A stretch of DNA of 64,000 bases from Alkalihalobacillus sp. AL-G (GTDB lineage Bacteria > Bacillota > Bacilli > Bacillales > Fictibacillaceae), in NCBI RefSeq assembly GCF_030643805.1, contig NZ_CP094656.1, positions 2,852,001 through 2,916,000 of the forward strand, given 5' to 3'. The notes under the pieces were generated by a model. The model was given only the letters and a program-made list of their open reading frames with translations, did not search any database and was not told the origin of the DNA. This document shows positions 1-8,635 of this stretch, one piece after another; positions within the stretch are counted from its first letter, which is position 1, and every line of letters begins with the position of its first letter. The position numbers were made by a program, and so were the translations under genes.

Positions 1-336
1 CAATGTCATTGCCCTTTCGGGAAGCTGTTGCATTACTTGATCAACAACCTCTGACGTTATTACTCTATTTGAGATGACCTCATTAATTTCCTTCCGGATG
101 CTTTCCTCTTGTTGAGCAGGACTTGTTCCATTCAACTCGTTTTCGACTTTGAGCCTTAGTTTTTTGAGAGATTCAGCTTCTTCTTCGAGTCTGGAAATTT
201 CCATCATAGCAAAATATTCTGTCGTAACTATCCCAATTGAACCTACTAAAAAAACAACGAGTAAAAGGATGTACAGCTTGCGATTCGTATTGATAGACTT
301 CTTTTTTCGGGGGAGTAAATTAATTTCCACTTCCAT
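1..336 (-). CDS. pilN: PilN-like type IV pilus assembly protein (5' part, continues past the window start)
   Basis: An open frame of 112 codons runs off the left edge without a stop. The ATG at 336 has a GGGGGAG ribosome binding site and lies 6 bases beyond the pilM stop. The protein starts MEVEINLLPRKKK, the short cytoplasmic N-terminus typical of PilN, with a conserved INLLP motif. A single membrane segment follows at about residues 21-43, then a charged coiled-coil-like stretch. PilN proteins bind PilM through the INLLP tail and pair with PilO in the membrane alignment complex. PilO is expected beyond the window. The family call rests on the motif, topology and position after pilM. Confidence 0.85.
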   Translation of the reverse strand, partial: MEVEINLLPRKKKSINTNRKLYILLLVVFLVGSIGIVTTEYFAMMEISRLEEEAESLKKLRLKVENELNGTSPAQQEESIRKEINEVISNRVITSEVVDQVMQQLPERAMTL

Positions 337-342
337 ATCCGT

Positions 343-1317
343 TCACTCCCCCTTCAATCCTAGACCAATAGCCGTATAAAATTTATACGGTACCTGCATA
401 CCACGGTCCAATTTAATTTCTTCCTGTGTAATGTCGACGATTGGAATAGCAAAGTCCGATTTGATTTTTTGTATAAATATATCTAATTCAGGGTGATCTC
501 CTGTAATAATCAAAGCATTGATACTATTCGATCCTTCTGATAGTGAGAATTGGTAAAAGCTCATGATCCTTTCAATTTCAGTGCTCATATCATTCCAGGC
601 TTGAGCAGAATCATAGGCATTTGATTCACGTTCGATTGCCAAAGTGTTATCAGATCCCGTCAGCGAATAAGTTGACTCATCAAATCGAATGTACCTTGTG
701 AAAACAGGAGTATGCTGATAAAAAGCCGTCGCATTGATCCCTTCCAAGTCAATGTTCAATGATAAATAATGCTGATTGTTGTCTACTTTATCAAGTCTGT
801 GAAATAGTCGGTAGTTCGCAAGAGCGGATATTTCGGCATCGATCGGTTTTAATGTTGCGTCCTCCAAAGCTTTGACATATTCAGCCATCACTGCTTCTGG
901 TACCGCAAACAATAGATAATCGGTGTTTTCTCCCTTCCGTTGAAGCTTGTGAACATCAATGACAGGTTCATCAAACGGAATATGTATAGAGATACCGAGT
1001 TCAACATTTATGTAATCCATCAGCTCTTCCTCAGGTATAATCGATGGTATCGAAACCTGTCGGACGACGGATATTGAATCAGGTATGACAAACCGAACCC
1101 TCCGCCCCTTCAATCTCCACTCTTTTACACACCTTAAAAGTAATTGCGAAAGTGCCTTCACTTCGATAACCTTTCCCTCAACAATCATACCGGCAGGAAG
1201 TTTTTTCTCTCCAAGCTTTTGAATAATTAATGGGGACTTGCTTTTTAGAGATATGTAACGGACGTTTTGATCTTGTATTACGAGAAAGACTGTAGATTTG
1301 TTTCGAAACCATCCCAT
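343..1317 (-). CDS. pilM: PilM-like actin-fold ATPase of type IV pilus assembly
   Basis: 324 residues, the size expected for PilM. It is a cytoplasmic actin-like protein that, in other bacteria, binds the N-terminal tail of PilN and links it to the pilus motors. The sequence has a PilM-like opening and an acidic C-terminal half containing ALIITGDHPELD, in the position of an actin-type nucleotide pocket strand. The ATG has a GGAG site (AAAAAGGAGT) upstream. It lies between the prepilin peptidase and pilN in a single minus-strand run. The nucleotide-binding residues look weaker than in proteobacterial PilM, so ATP binding is assumed, not shown. Confidence 0.85.
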   Translation of the reverse strand: MGWFRNKSTVFLVIQDQNVRYISLKSKSPLIIQKLGEKKLPAGMIVEGKVIEVKALSQLLLRCVKEWRLKGRRVRFVIPDSISVVRQVSIPSIIPEEELMDYINVELGISIHIPFDEPVIDVHKLQRKGENTDYLLFAVPEAVMAEYVKALEDATLKPIDAEISALANYRLFHRLDKVDNNQHYLSLNIDLEGINATAFYQHTPVFTRYIRFDESTYSLTGSDNTLAIERESNAYDSAQAWNDMSTEIERIMSFYQFSLSEGSNSINALIITGDHPELDIFIQKIKSDFAIPIVDITQEEIKLDRGMQVPYKFYTAIGLGLKGE

Positions 1318-1387
1318 GATGCATACTCCTTTTTATACAGAAAACTAAACACATTCTACTCATACATAATAAAAAGTGTTGTAAATT

Positions 1388-2125
1388 TTAAAGTCTGAAA
1401 TACCACTCTAATATCGGTTCTCCCCAGAACAATACAATAAGTGCTGCTGATACGATAAAAGGACCGAACGGAATGTGCTGCCTGCGTTTGACCTTTTTTA
1501 AGAGAAAAAGGCATAACCCAATAATCGATCCGATTAAGGAAGCAAGGAATAGAATGAGCAAAACACCCTTCCATCCAACCATTAAACCAATTACAGCAAA
1601 AAGTTTTATATCTCCGCCCCCCATGCCGCCTTTACTTATTACAGCAATGAGCAGCAGCAAACCAAATCCCAATGCTGCACCGGCCCATGCACCAAACCAG
1701 GGTTCTGCCGGCTGCCATAATCGGTAAAGTACAAAAATAGGAGCAAAGAATAATAAGATTATATCGGGTATGATCATATAAAATAGATCGGATACAAAAA
1801 CAATCAATAAAAGCGAAATAAACAACAAACTGCCAATTAAAGCAGGTGCCCATCCGAACACGATATACGCGTATGCATATGAAATTCCGGTTACGAGTTC
1901 GATCGTCGGATAGATGATAGTTAGCTTCTGAGAACAGTAACGACATTTTCCTAGAGTTATGAAATAAGATAGTACCGGGATCAAATCAACCGGTTTTAAT
2001 GGAGTTTGACAAAAGGTGCAATGAGATCCCGGACGGACAATTGACTGCTTCTTCGGAATTCTCAACCCAACCACATTGAAAAACGAACCCATGATCAATC
2101 CGAAAATGAAAAATAAAATAGCCAT
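1388..2125 (-). CDS. pilD: Prepilin peptidase / N-methyltransferase (PilD/ComC family)
   Basis: 245-residue polytopic membrane aspartyl protease that cleaves type III signal peptides and methylates the new N-terminus. The N-terminal domain carries two CxxC pairs (CTFCQTPLKP and CRYCSQK) that bind zinc. The two catalytic aspartates are visible in VSDLFYMIIPD and in the GGGD motif near residue 172. It follows the major pilin gene and precedes pilM. In B. subtilis the orthologous position next to folC carries comC, so this enzyme may also process competence pseudopilins encoded elsewhere. About seven further hydrophobic segments complete the fold. Confidence 0.93.
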   Translation of the reverse strand: MAILFFIFGLIMGSFFNVVGLRIPKKQSIVRPGSHCTFCQTPLKPVDLIPVLSYFITLGKCRYCSQKLTIIYPTIELVTGISYAYAYIVFGWAPALIGSLLFISLLLIVFVSDLFYMIIPDIILLFFAPIFVLYRLWQPAEPWFGAWAGAALGFGLLLLIAVISKGGMGGGDIKLFAVIGLMVGWKGVLLILFLASLIGSIIGLCLFLLKKVKRRQHIPFGPFIVSAALIVLFWGEPILEWYFRL

Positions 2126-2148
2126 AGGTACCTCGTAACATAATTAGT

Positions 2149-2179
2149 AATGAACCCTCTCAGAAGGAGAGGGTTCATT
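2149..2179 (-). terminator. 13-bp stem-loop directly after the pilin stop codon
   Basis: Arms AATGAACCCTCTC and GAGAGGGTTCATT pair perfectly around a 5-base loop, starting about 5 bases after the pilin stop. There is no U-run on the minus strand, so it is not a classical terminator. A stem here could protect the 3' end of a pilin mRNA or partly attenuate readthrough into pilD. Confidence 0.5.
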
Positions 2180-2183
2180 TTGG

Positions 2184-2648
2184 TTAATTTACCTTACTTG
2201 TATCTAAATCACCTTGCGCCACAGGACTACCGTTGTCATTTGCAACATAGGCAGTTGTACCATCCGTTAACAATACAGAATAAATCACTTGATTTCCGTC
2301 CTTTGAGATGACAACCTTACTTTCATCCTTATGATAACTGTTGGAATCATCACCAGGCACTTTCGGAATTGAGCTTAGGAATCCTGCGGTAACTAGCTCG
2401 TTAAGAGTAATGTCTGCATCGGATGTACCCCCATCCGATGTTACCTTCAACCTTGCTGCTTCAATGATTTGTTCTGCATTTGCAAGGTGGGCTTCTTTTT
2501 TAGAATTCTCCATGATATTACCTATCGCTGGAACTGCAATTGCAGCAATTATACCAAGGATGACAATCGTGGCAAGCAATTCAACGAGTGTAAACCCTCT
2601 TTCTGATTTTACCAATCGTTGTACGCATGGTGTGCTTGTTTCATTCAT
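2184..2648 (-). CDS. Major type IV pilin precursor
   Basis: About 154 residues. A short basic leader ends in SERG, followed by FTLVELLATIVILGIIAAIA, the class III signal: cleavage after Gly, Phe+1, Glu+5 and a long hydrophobic helix. The C-terminal domain is small and hydrophilic with a Gly/Asp-rich end. The reading frame extends upstream over the pilC 3' end. I chose ATG 2648; ATG 2657 is also possible, since AAGGAGG lies 11 or 2 bases upstream of them respectively. The position between pilC and the peptidase gene, and the full pilin length, suggest the major subunit. Which pilin polymerises in vivo is not shown by sequence. Confidence 0.88.
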   Translation of the reverse strand: MNETSTPCVQRLVKSERGFTLVELLATIVILGIIAAIAVPAIGNIMENSKKEAHLANAEQIIEAARLKVTSDGGTSDADITLNELVTAGFLSSIPKVPGDDSNSYHKDESKVVISKDGNQVIYSVLLTDGTTAYVANDNGSPVAQGDLDTSKVN

Positions 2649-2691
2649 GATTAACATTTCCTCCTTCATAAGTTTTTTACTATAAGTTCTA

Positions 2692-3903
2692 TCAGAGATT
2701 AATATTTTGATAGAGATCAAACATAGGCAACACAACAGACAAGACAATAATCCCGACTACAACAGACAGGATTAAAATTAATATTGGTTCCAATAGGGCT
2801 TGCAGTCGTTCAGTAATGTGTTCGACTTCAGCTTCATAAAACGTTGTAATTTTCATTAGCATCACATCGAGGTTTCCGGTTTGTTCTCCTATGCTGATCA
2901 TATGTAGTACTAAAGGTGGGAAAACACGATGCCTTTTCATTGGTACAGTCATCGAATTCCCTTCTTCTACCGATGCAAAAGCTTCGCCGATCATACGCTT
3001 ATAGACAGTGTTGTTAATAATATTTTGAGTAATAGTCATGGATTGTAGGATAGGAACGGAACTAGTGAATAAGGAGCTTAACGTCCTGGAAAATTCAATA
3101 ATTAACGTTTTTTGTAGAATTCGTCCTAATATTGGCACTTTTAATATAGCATAATCTATGTAAAATCTACTAGTGTCATTTTTTAAACACATCAAAAGTC
3201 CTATGAAAAAGATCCCGATAGCAAGTAATGTTCCCCACCAGTAACGGTTTCCAAACTCACTTAGTGCGATAACTGCTTGTGTGAGTTCAGGTAGTTCCTT
3301 TCCCGTATTGGCGTACATTGAGGTAAATCTCGGTATAACAATGTAAAGCATCACATTAAGGACGGCAATTGCAACCATGCCTAATAATGCAGGATAGGTT
3401 AAGGCAGAAATAACTTTTTGTCTCATTTCATATCGTTTCTCGAAATAATCCGCAAGTCTTGACATCGCTTCATCTAAATTACCGCTCACTTCACCAACTC
3501 GAGTTAGCTGAATCACCATCGGCGGAAAAAACTTTACATGTGTTCCCATCGCGTTCGATAGAGATTCTCCCTGTTGGACTTGCTCTTGGATCGTTGTGAG
3601 CACTCTGGTCAGTGACTTTTGTTCGGATTGCTCCTGTAAAATCTGAACCGATTGAACTACAGATACACCTGCTTCAAGTAAGGCAGCAAATTGACGAAGA
3701 AAAATAACAAGCTCCCGGGGTTTTAAAGCAGTAGTGATCGTAATTTCCTTTGTAAAAACATTTTGCTTATATTCATTGATCTCTGTAGTTGCAATCCCTT
3801 TTTCTTTTAAAACAGTTATTGCATTGACTCTCGTTTCTGCATTAATTTGTCCGCTAGTTTTCCTTCCCGACTGATCTCGACCGATATAACTGAAAGTAGC
3901 CAT
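2692..3903 (-). CDS. pilC: Type IV pilus inner-membrane platform protein PilC
   Basis: 403 residues, the usual PilC/GspF size. Two T2SF domains are recognisable: the first at about residues 65-190 (PRELVIFLRQFAALLEAGV and VGEVSGNLDEAM), the second repeating the pattern at about 270-395 (LIIEFSRTLSSLFTSSVPI and IGEQTGNLD). Three hydrophobic segments follow the domain pattern. PilC couples motor ATPase motion to pilin insertion or extraction. Its ATG abuts the pilT stop (TAGATG), which implies translational coupling. ComGB of competence systems belongs to the same family. The neighbouring pilT and pilM favour a true type IV pilus. Confidence 0.94.
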   Translation of the reverse strand: MATFSYIGRDQSGRKTSGQINAETRVNAITVLKEKGIATTEINEYKQNVFTKEITITTALKPRELVIFLRQFAALLEAGVSVVQSVQILQEQSEQKSLTRVLTTIQEQVQQGESLSNAMGTHVKFFPPMVIQLTRVGEVSGNLDEAMSRLADYFEKRYEMRQKVISALTYPALLGMVAIAVLNVMLYIVIPRFTSMYANTGKELPELTQAVIALSEFGNRYWWGTLLAIGIFFIGLLMCLKNDTSRFYIDYAILKVPILGRILQKTLIIEFSRTLSSLFTSSVPILQSMTITQNIINNTVYKRMIGEAFASVEEGNSMTVPMKRHRVFPPLVLHMISIGEQTGNLDVMLMKITTFYEAEVEHITERLQALLEPILILILSVVVGIIVLSVVLPMFDLYQNINL

Positions 3904-4956
3904 CTAGACCATCTTCTCATCTAAATATGGCTTTACAGATTCATGAGAAACCTTGCCATTCTTCAACATTTCCTGGATCGACATTTCAAGCGTGTACATT
4001 CCTTGTGCTCGACTTGTTTGCATAATGTTTTTTATCTGATAGATTTTTTCATTACGGATTAAATTGGAGACGCCAGCATTGTTGATGAGCAGCTCGCTGA
4101 CTAATGTACGCCCATCCCGGTTCGTATTCGGAATTAACCGCTGTGATAGTACAGAAACAAGAACTGAGGCAAGCTGAACTCGAACTTGAGCTTGCTGTTC
4201 CGCTGGGAAAACATCAATGATCCGATCAATTGTCGATGGTGCATCAGTAGTATGTAACGTTCCGAGCACGAGATGTCCTGTTTCGGCTGCCGTTATCGCA
4301 GTTCTAATCGTTTCAAGGTCCCGCATTTCCCCGACTAAAATGATGTCAGGATCCTGCCGTAATGCTGAGCGAAGACCTCTCGGAAAGCTTATCGTATCTA
4401 AGTTTATTTCACGTTGCACGATAATTGATTGATCATGACGGTGTAAGTACTCAATTGGATCTTCAAGCGTTATGATATGACGGTTCATATGATGATTCAC
4501 ATAATCGATCATAGATGCCAACGTCGTTGACTTTCCGCTTCCTGTTGGTCCAGTTACCAGCACCAATCCTTGTGTTTTCGACATTATTTTCTTTAAATAT
4601 TCCGGAAGCTGTAATTCTTCTATCGAAGGAATAATTGTTGGAATGACCCGGATTGCTAAGCTGATGCTTGAACGTTGCCGAAACACATTAATGCGAAAGC
4701 GTGAAACACCCTGCACTCCATAAGAAAAGTCTAAATCCCCGTCAGAGTCGAATTGAGCCCACTGTTGATCATTCGTCAGCCCCTTAGCGATCGTTTCTGT
4801 TTCCTCGGGCTTCAGTATCTCCTGATCGCCTTGAGGAACCAACGCTCCATGGACTCGAAAAATCGGTGCCAGTCCGATCGACAAATGGATATCAGAAGCC
4901 TGTATTTTATGCGCACTTATTAACAACTGCTCTATTTTTTCTATCGTGTAATCCAT
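3904..4956 (-). CDS. pilT: PilT retraction ATPase
   Basis: 350-residue hexameric secretion ATPase that powers pilus retraction. Walker A is GPTGSGKSTT (about residues 136-145), the Walker B-type strand is DPDIILVGEMRD, and the His box lies in HLVLGTLHTTDA. The C-terminus has the PilT-type helix resembling the AIRNLIRE motif (VSNLIRNEKIYQIKN), which separates it from PilB. GGGGG precedes the ATG, 12 bases after pilB. The B. subtilis comG system lacks PilT, so this gene argues for a retractile, possibly twitching, pilus rather than a competence pseudopilus. Confidence 0.94.
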   Translation of the reverse strand: MDYTIEKIEQLLISAHKIQASDIHLSIGLAPIFRVHGALVPQGDQEILKPEETETIAKGLTNDQQWAQFDSDGDLDFSYGVQGVSRFRINVFRQRSSISLAIRVIPTIIPSIEELQLPEYLKKIMSKTQGLVLVTGPTGSGKSTTLASMIDYVNHHMNRHIITLEDPIEYLHRHDQSIIVQREINLDTISFPRGLRSALRQDPDIILVGEMRDLETIRTAITAAETGHLVLGTLHTTDAPSTIDRIIDVFPAEQQAQVRVQLASVLVSVLSQRLIPNTNRDGRTLVSELLINNAGVSNLIRNEKIYQIKNIMQTSRAQGMYTLEMSIQEMLKNGKVSHESVKPYLDEKMV

Positions 4957-4968
4957 TGTTCCAGCCCC

Positions 4969-6597
4969 CTAATCAATTGTTGATACTCGCATTACTTCTT
5001 CAACTGTAGTCAGACCTTTTTTTGCCTTTTCAAGTCCATCTTCTATTAACCATTGCGTCCCGATTGATTGATAATGGTTTCTTATCGATGCGTTTGAGGC
5101 CTTATTAATAATCAGATCACGTATCGTATCATCAATGATGAGTACTTCGTGTATCGGTATTCTACGTAAAAAGCCGGTGGAACGGCAGCTTGTACAGCCT
5201 GCTCCCCTATATAGTTTATCGATTTTCATATTGTAGGTTGCAAAAAGCTGTTTTTCTTGATCCGTAGGTTCGTAGGATACTTTACAATCATCACATGTCT
5301 TCCGAACAAGACGCTGCCCGACAACACCAGAAACAGAAGATGAAATCAAATAAGGCTCAATTCCCATATCAATGAGTCTTGTAATTGAACTAATTGCATC
5401 ATTCGTATGAAGCGTCGAAAGGACAAGGTGACCTGTGAGAGAAGCTTGAATCGCGATTTCAGCAGTTTGCGCATCCCGGATTTCCCCGACCATGATGATA
5501 TTCGGGTCCTGCCGCAGAATTGACCGTAATCCAGTAGAAAAAGTAAGACCAACTGAGTCATTCACTTGGATTTGATTGATCCCTTCAAGTTGATATTCTA
5601 CAGGATCTTCAATTGTAATGATGTTAACCGTTTCACTATTTAAGTGATTTAATCCCGTGTAGAGTGTAGAGGTTTTACCTGAGCCAGTCGGTCCTGTCAG
5701 GAGCACTAATCCGTTTGGCTTATCCAGGAGCTGTAGAAAGTTCTCTTCATTCTTTTCTGTTAAAGATAGATTCGACATCCTTAGATGGGTTTTAGATAGA
5801 TCTAATATACGGATGACGACCTTCTCTCCATACATTGTTGGGATAGTAGAAATTCTTAAGTCTATTTTCGTATCATTCAATTTAATTTTTGTTCGCCCAT
5901 CCTGCGGTACACGGAACTCTGTGATATCGAGTTCTGCCATGACCTTTATTCTTGAAATGATCGCGCTTTGCATTGATTTTGCAAAGGATTGCTCATTATG
6001 TAACAGTCCATCAATCCGATATCGAACAACGAGTTGATTCTCATGTGGGTCGAGGTGAATATCACTGGCAAAGCTTTCTATGGCATTTGTTAGAAGTTGT
6101 TCCACCACTCTGATTGCGGAAGCGCTTATTTGATCAGACTCATTCGCTTCATCAATAGATGAGTCTTTGATACTATCATTACTGTAATACTTGTTGATCG
6201 CTTGAATTATGTCTGTTTTACTTGCAATTACAGGTTTGATTTGGAATCCGGTCGAAAGTCGTAAATCCTCTATTGAATGAAAGTCGAGTGGATCCGCCAT
6301 TGCAACCACAAGCTTGTCATTTTGTTTTTGTATCGGTAAGTATACATTTTTCCGTGCTAGGTCCTTATGTACGAGCGTGGTCAAAGTTGAATCGATAGGA
6401 ATTGTCGGTAATCGGACATGCGGAATGCCGAGTTGAAATTCAAGCACTTCAATCAGTTTCCGCTCCGTGATGTATCCACGGTCTAAAAGTGCATCACCCA
6501 GCTTTTGGTTATTCGATTTTTCCCGTAGCACCTCATCTAATTGACCTTCTGTGATAATTGATTCATTAACAAGAAGATCCCCTAATCGAATTTTCAT
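4969..6597 (-). CDS. pilB: PilB pilus extension ATPase with N-terminal MshEN-like domain
   Basis: 542 residues. Residues 1-60 contain two successive RLGDLLVNE / KLGDALLDRG-type motifs, the layout of MshEN domains that bind c-di-GMP in MshE and several PilB proteins. The ATPase core has Walker [11 protein letters not shown] near residue 308, Walker B-type DPNIIMVGEIRD, and a His box in HLVLSTLHTND. A zinc site CDDC...CTSC lies near residues 440-475. It is the first gene of the minus-strand pilB-T-C run. GGGGG and GAAGG lie upstream of the ATG. The N-terminal motif is seen; c-di-GMP binding is inferred from the family. Confidence 0.95.
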   Translation of the reverse strand: MKIRLGDLLVNESIITEGQLDEVLREKSNNQKLGDALLDRGYITERKLIEVLEFQLGIPHVRLPTIPIDSTLTTLVHKDLARKNVYLPIQKQNDKLVVAMADPLDFHSIEDLRLSTGFQIKPVIASKTDIIQAINKYYSNDSIKDSSIDEANESDQISASAIRVVEQLLTNAIESFASDIHLDPHENQLVVRYRIDGLLHNEQSFAKSMQSAIISRIKVMAELDITEFRVPQDGRTKIKLNDTKIDLRISTIPTMYGEKVVIRILDLSKTHLRMSNLSLTEKNEENFLQLLDKPNGLVLLTGPTGSGKTSTLYTGLNHLNSETVNIITIEDPVEYQLEGINQIQVNDSVGLTFSTGLRSILRQDPNIIMVGEIRDAQTAEIAIQASLTGHLVLSTLHTNDAISSITRLIDMGIEPYLISSSVSGVVGQRLVRKTCDDCKVSYEPTDQEKQLFATYNMKIDKLYRGAGCTSCRSTGFLRRIPIHEVLIIDDTIRDLIINKASNASIRNHYQSIGTQWLIEDGLEKAKKGLTTVEEVMRVSTID

Positions 6598-6710
6598 CCT
6601 TCATCCCCCTTTTGTGATTCCATTTACTCATTTTCCACTCTACTATTTTACTATAAAATAACATCAAATAATGTTAAAATACAGATAATTATGAAGAAAG
6701 TAGTGGGAAG

Positions 6711-7082
6711 ATGGAAAATCAAAGAGGAATGTCACTTATAGAAGTACTAGTCACGATAGTTATTATCGGAATTGTTTTTGTCCTTCTATCCCAATCTATG
6801 GGTTTTTTTACGACTGCAAATGCACTTCATGAGGGAAAACAGGAAGCCGTAACCATTGCCGAAGAAGAACTGGTAAGGCAACTTGATAAACTGGATGCTG
6901 GTGAAAACATATCGACCAGTTACGTTGTTGGACAATACTTGATCACTTTACATACATCGGAATTGTCAAGTGGGGCTACCATTTCAACTTCAAAACTATC
7001 TCACCGAATAACGATGGCAGGAATATATGACGATGATGGCGTTCCAGGTCTATTGACAATAACCGTTTCCTGGGGGAATTAA
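6711..7082 (+). CDS. Minor pilin-like protein, PilV/GspI type
   Basis: 123 residues on the plus strand, divergent from pilB with 113 bases between start codons. The N-terminus MENQRG|MSLIEVLVTIVIIGIVFVL is a class III signal with Glu+5 and a long hydrophobic helix; position +1 is Met rather than Phe. Short size and a beta-rich C-terminal half fit a minor pilin that primes or tips the fibre. The next gene begins 2 bases after its stop, so the two are co-translated. The ribosome binding site (GTGGGAAG) is modest. Exact subtype cannot be fixed by eye. Confidence 0.85.
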   Translation: MENQRGMSLIEVLVTIVIIGIVFVLLSQSMGFFTTANALHEGKQEAVTIAEEELVRQLDKLDAGENISTSYVVGQYLITLHTSELSSGATISTSKLSHRITMAGIYDDDGVPGLLTITVSWGN

Positions 7083-7083
7083 A

Positions 7084-7584
7084 TTGATCGATCAAAGAGG
7101 AATGACTCTTATAGAGCTGTTGGCCACGATTGCGATTTTTTCAATGATTGTCGGAGTTTCATATAGCTTATTTTCCTATGTTCAAGCTTCATGGACCATT
7201 ACAGAAACTGCAGTCAGCTCAGAATCGGACGTTCAGGAACTGAAAATGGTTCTTACGAGAGAAGTTGCAGCCCCTGTTTCTCTTACAAAATCAGCAGAAG
7301 GTGTACGGTTTGAATCACAGGACGGAAGCAGTAAATCGATGGTCATTCAAGCGGGTGAATTGAAGCTGTTCAAGTATGATGCTGGAGGCTCAAATCAGCA
7401 GCTTTTACATGATTTTGCACTATCAATTGACCGGATGGAGCTTTTGGATCAAAATAAAAATCCAGTTCACAATGGAACTGGATTAACTGAAGGAATAGCA
7501 TATTTTCGATTTTTTTACACGACAGAAGGGTTAAAAGAAAAACATCATCAAATTACCTTGCCGATTGACATTTTCAGCCCTTAA
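7084..7584 (+). CDS. Minor pilin-like protein, PilW/GspJ type
   Basis: 166 residues with the class III signal DQRG|MTLIELLATIAIFSMIVG, Glu+5 present. The only usable start is TTG 7084, with GGGGGA about 6 bases upstream in the end of the preceding gene. The C-terminal domain resembles larger minor pilins of the PilW/GspJ group in size. Its last 4 bases overlap the convergent PilX-like gene, so the two 3' ends meet tail to tail. Together with the preceding gene it forms a two-gene plus-strand unit inside an otherwise minus-strand pilus locus. Confidence 0.83.
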   Translation: MIDQRGMTLIELLATIAIFSMIVGVSYSLFSYVQASWTITETAVSSESDVQELKMVLTREVAAPVSLTKSAEGVRFESQDGSSKSMVIQAGELKLFKYDAGGSNQQLLHDFALSIDRMELLDQNKNPVHNGTGLTEGIAYFRFFYTTEGLKEKHHQITLPIDIFSP

Positions 7585-8588
7585 TTTTCGATTACTTCAC
7601 CTGATGCCTTAAAGATGATTTGGGCGTTTTTTTTCGTCTCAAAATGAGCACTTTCCAACACGATATTCTTGTTTGGTGTGATGAGACTACCATTACGGCT
7701 CATACCCGCATACAATCGAATTTCTCTTCTCGCTTCCAATGTACTCCCATTAACGAAGATATTACCTTGTGGGGCTTCTAGAATGATATCTCTACTTGAA
7801 CTATTACCTGTACTTATCAAAGTCCCTTGATTAACGACAATATCTCCCGTTTCCGATATAACTTCAATGTTGTTCAGGTCCATTTTCCCTTCGCCATTTG
7901 CACCTGATTCAATTATAAAATTCCCATTAATGGTAACCGATCCGGTTGCAGCTATCTCTATACGATCCTTTGTCGAATATTCTCCATCTTCTCCGACGCC
8001 ATTAATAGTAAGATCTCCTGGAGCAGGATTTTCACTATCATGCTGATCCAAAAACTCCTCAAACGCCATTTCGATCGTTTCTCCATTTTCCAATTCAATT
8101 ACGACTTCCCCGGAACTCGAGTTCAATGTGGATTCCTTTGCTGTCATTTTATGCTCATAAAAGAAGTCCTCATTTGAATCTTTACTAGCATCATGGTCAA
8201 AATCTCCAGAAATGGCATGGACAACAACTGTATATTCCCCTGAATAAGACTGCAAATCTGAGGAGTTCATCGGACTTTGATTTTCATCTAATGCATATTG
8301 ATACAAATCTAATACCGAAGTCCCGCTTTGGATGGTATTAGGACGGTTTGGCGGATACGTATAATCCGATAAATATGTCACTTTTTCAGCGTTTTCTTGT
8401 CTTTGAAATGTTTCCATTGCACTGACCGAGAGATTGACTGCTTGCTTTTGGTAGATCAATCGATTCTCGTTTGCGGAAAGCTTACTGAACCACGTATAAC
8501 CAATAGGTGCAAAAATGCCGAGAACCATGATTACCATCAGGACGATAATCAGCGTACTACCTTTATTTGATTTTACAAACTTAACCAT
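7581..8588 (-). CDS. PilX-like pilus accessory protein
   Basis: 335 residues. The N-terminus MVKFVKSNKGSTLIIVLMVIMVLGIFAPIG is a hydrophobic pilin-like helix with a KGS(T/A)L pattern, as in PilX_N proteins, but lacks Glu+5. This is normal for the PilX/GspK type. The C-terminal half (about residues 190-330) has repeated short strands such as GSVTINGNFIIES and GDIVVNQGTLIST, suggesting a small right-handed beta-solenoid. It lies 47 bases after the GGDEF gene on the same strand and is convergent with the two minor pilin genes. A role as a tip or minor-pilin complex subunit is inferred from position. Confidence 0.75.
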   Translation of the reverse strand: MVKFVKSNKGSTLIIVLMVIMVLGIFAPIGYTWFSKLSANENRLIYQKQAVNLSVSAMETFQRQENAEKVTYLSDYTYPPNRPNTIQSGTSVLDLYQYALDENQSPMNSSDLQSYSGEYTVVVHAISGDFDHDASKDSNEDFFYEHKMTAKESTLNSSSGEVVIELENGETIEMAFEEFLDQHDSENPAPGDLTINGVGEDGEYSTKDRIEIAATGSVTINGNFIIESGANGEGKMDLNNIEVISETGDIVVNQGTLISTGNSSSRDIILEAPQGNIFVNGSTLEARREIRLYAGMSRNGSLITPNKNIVLESAHFETKKNAQIIFKASGEVIEN

Positions 8589-8635
8589 TGATCCACCCTA
8601 GAAATATGAGGCATTTGAAATCATTGAGCGCTAAA

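Noticed and set aside
343-6597. Reading the pilus genes as the comG competence operon
   Set aside because: PilT, PilM and PilN are present and absent from comG. The motor is a long PilB with an MshEN-like domain and zinc site, not the shorter ComGA.
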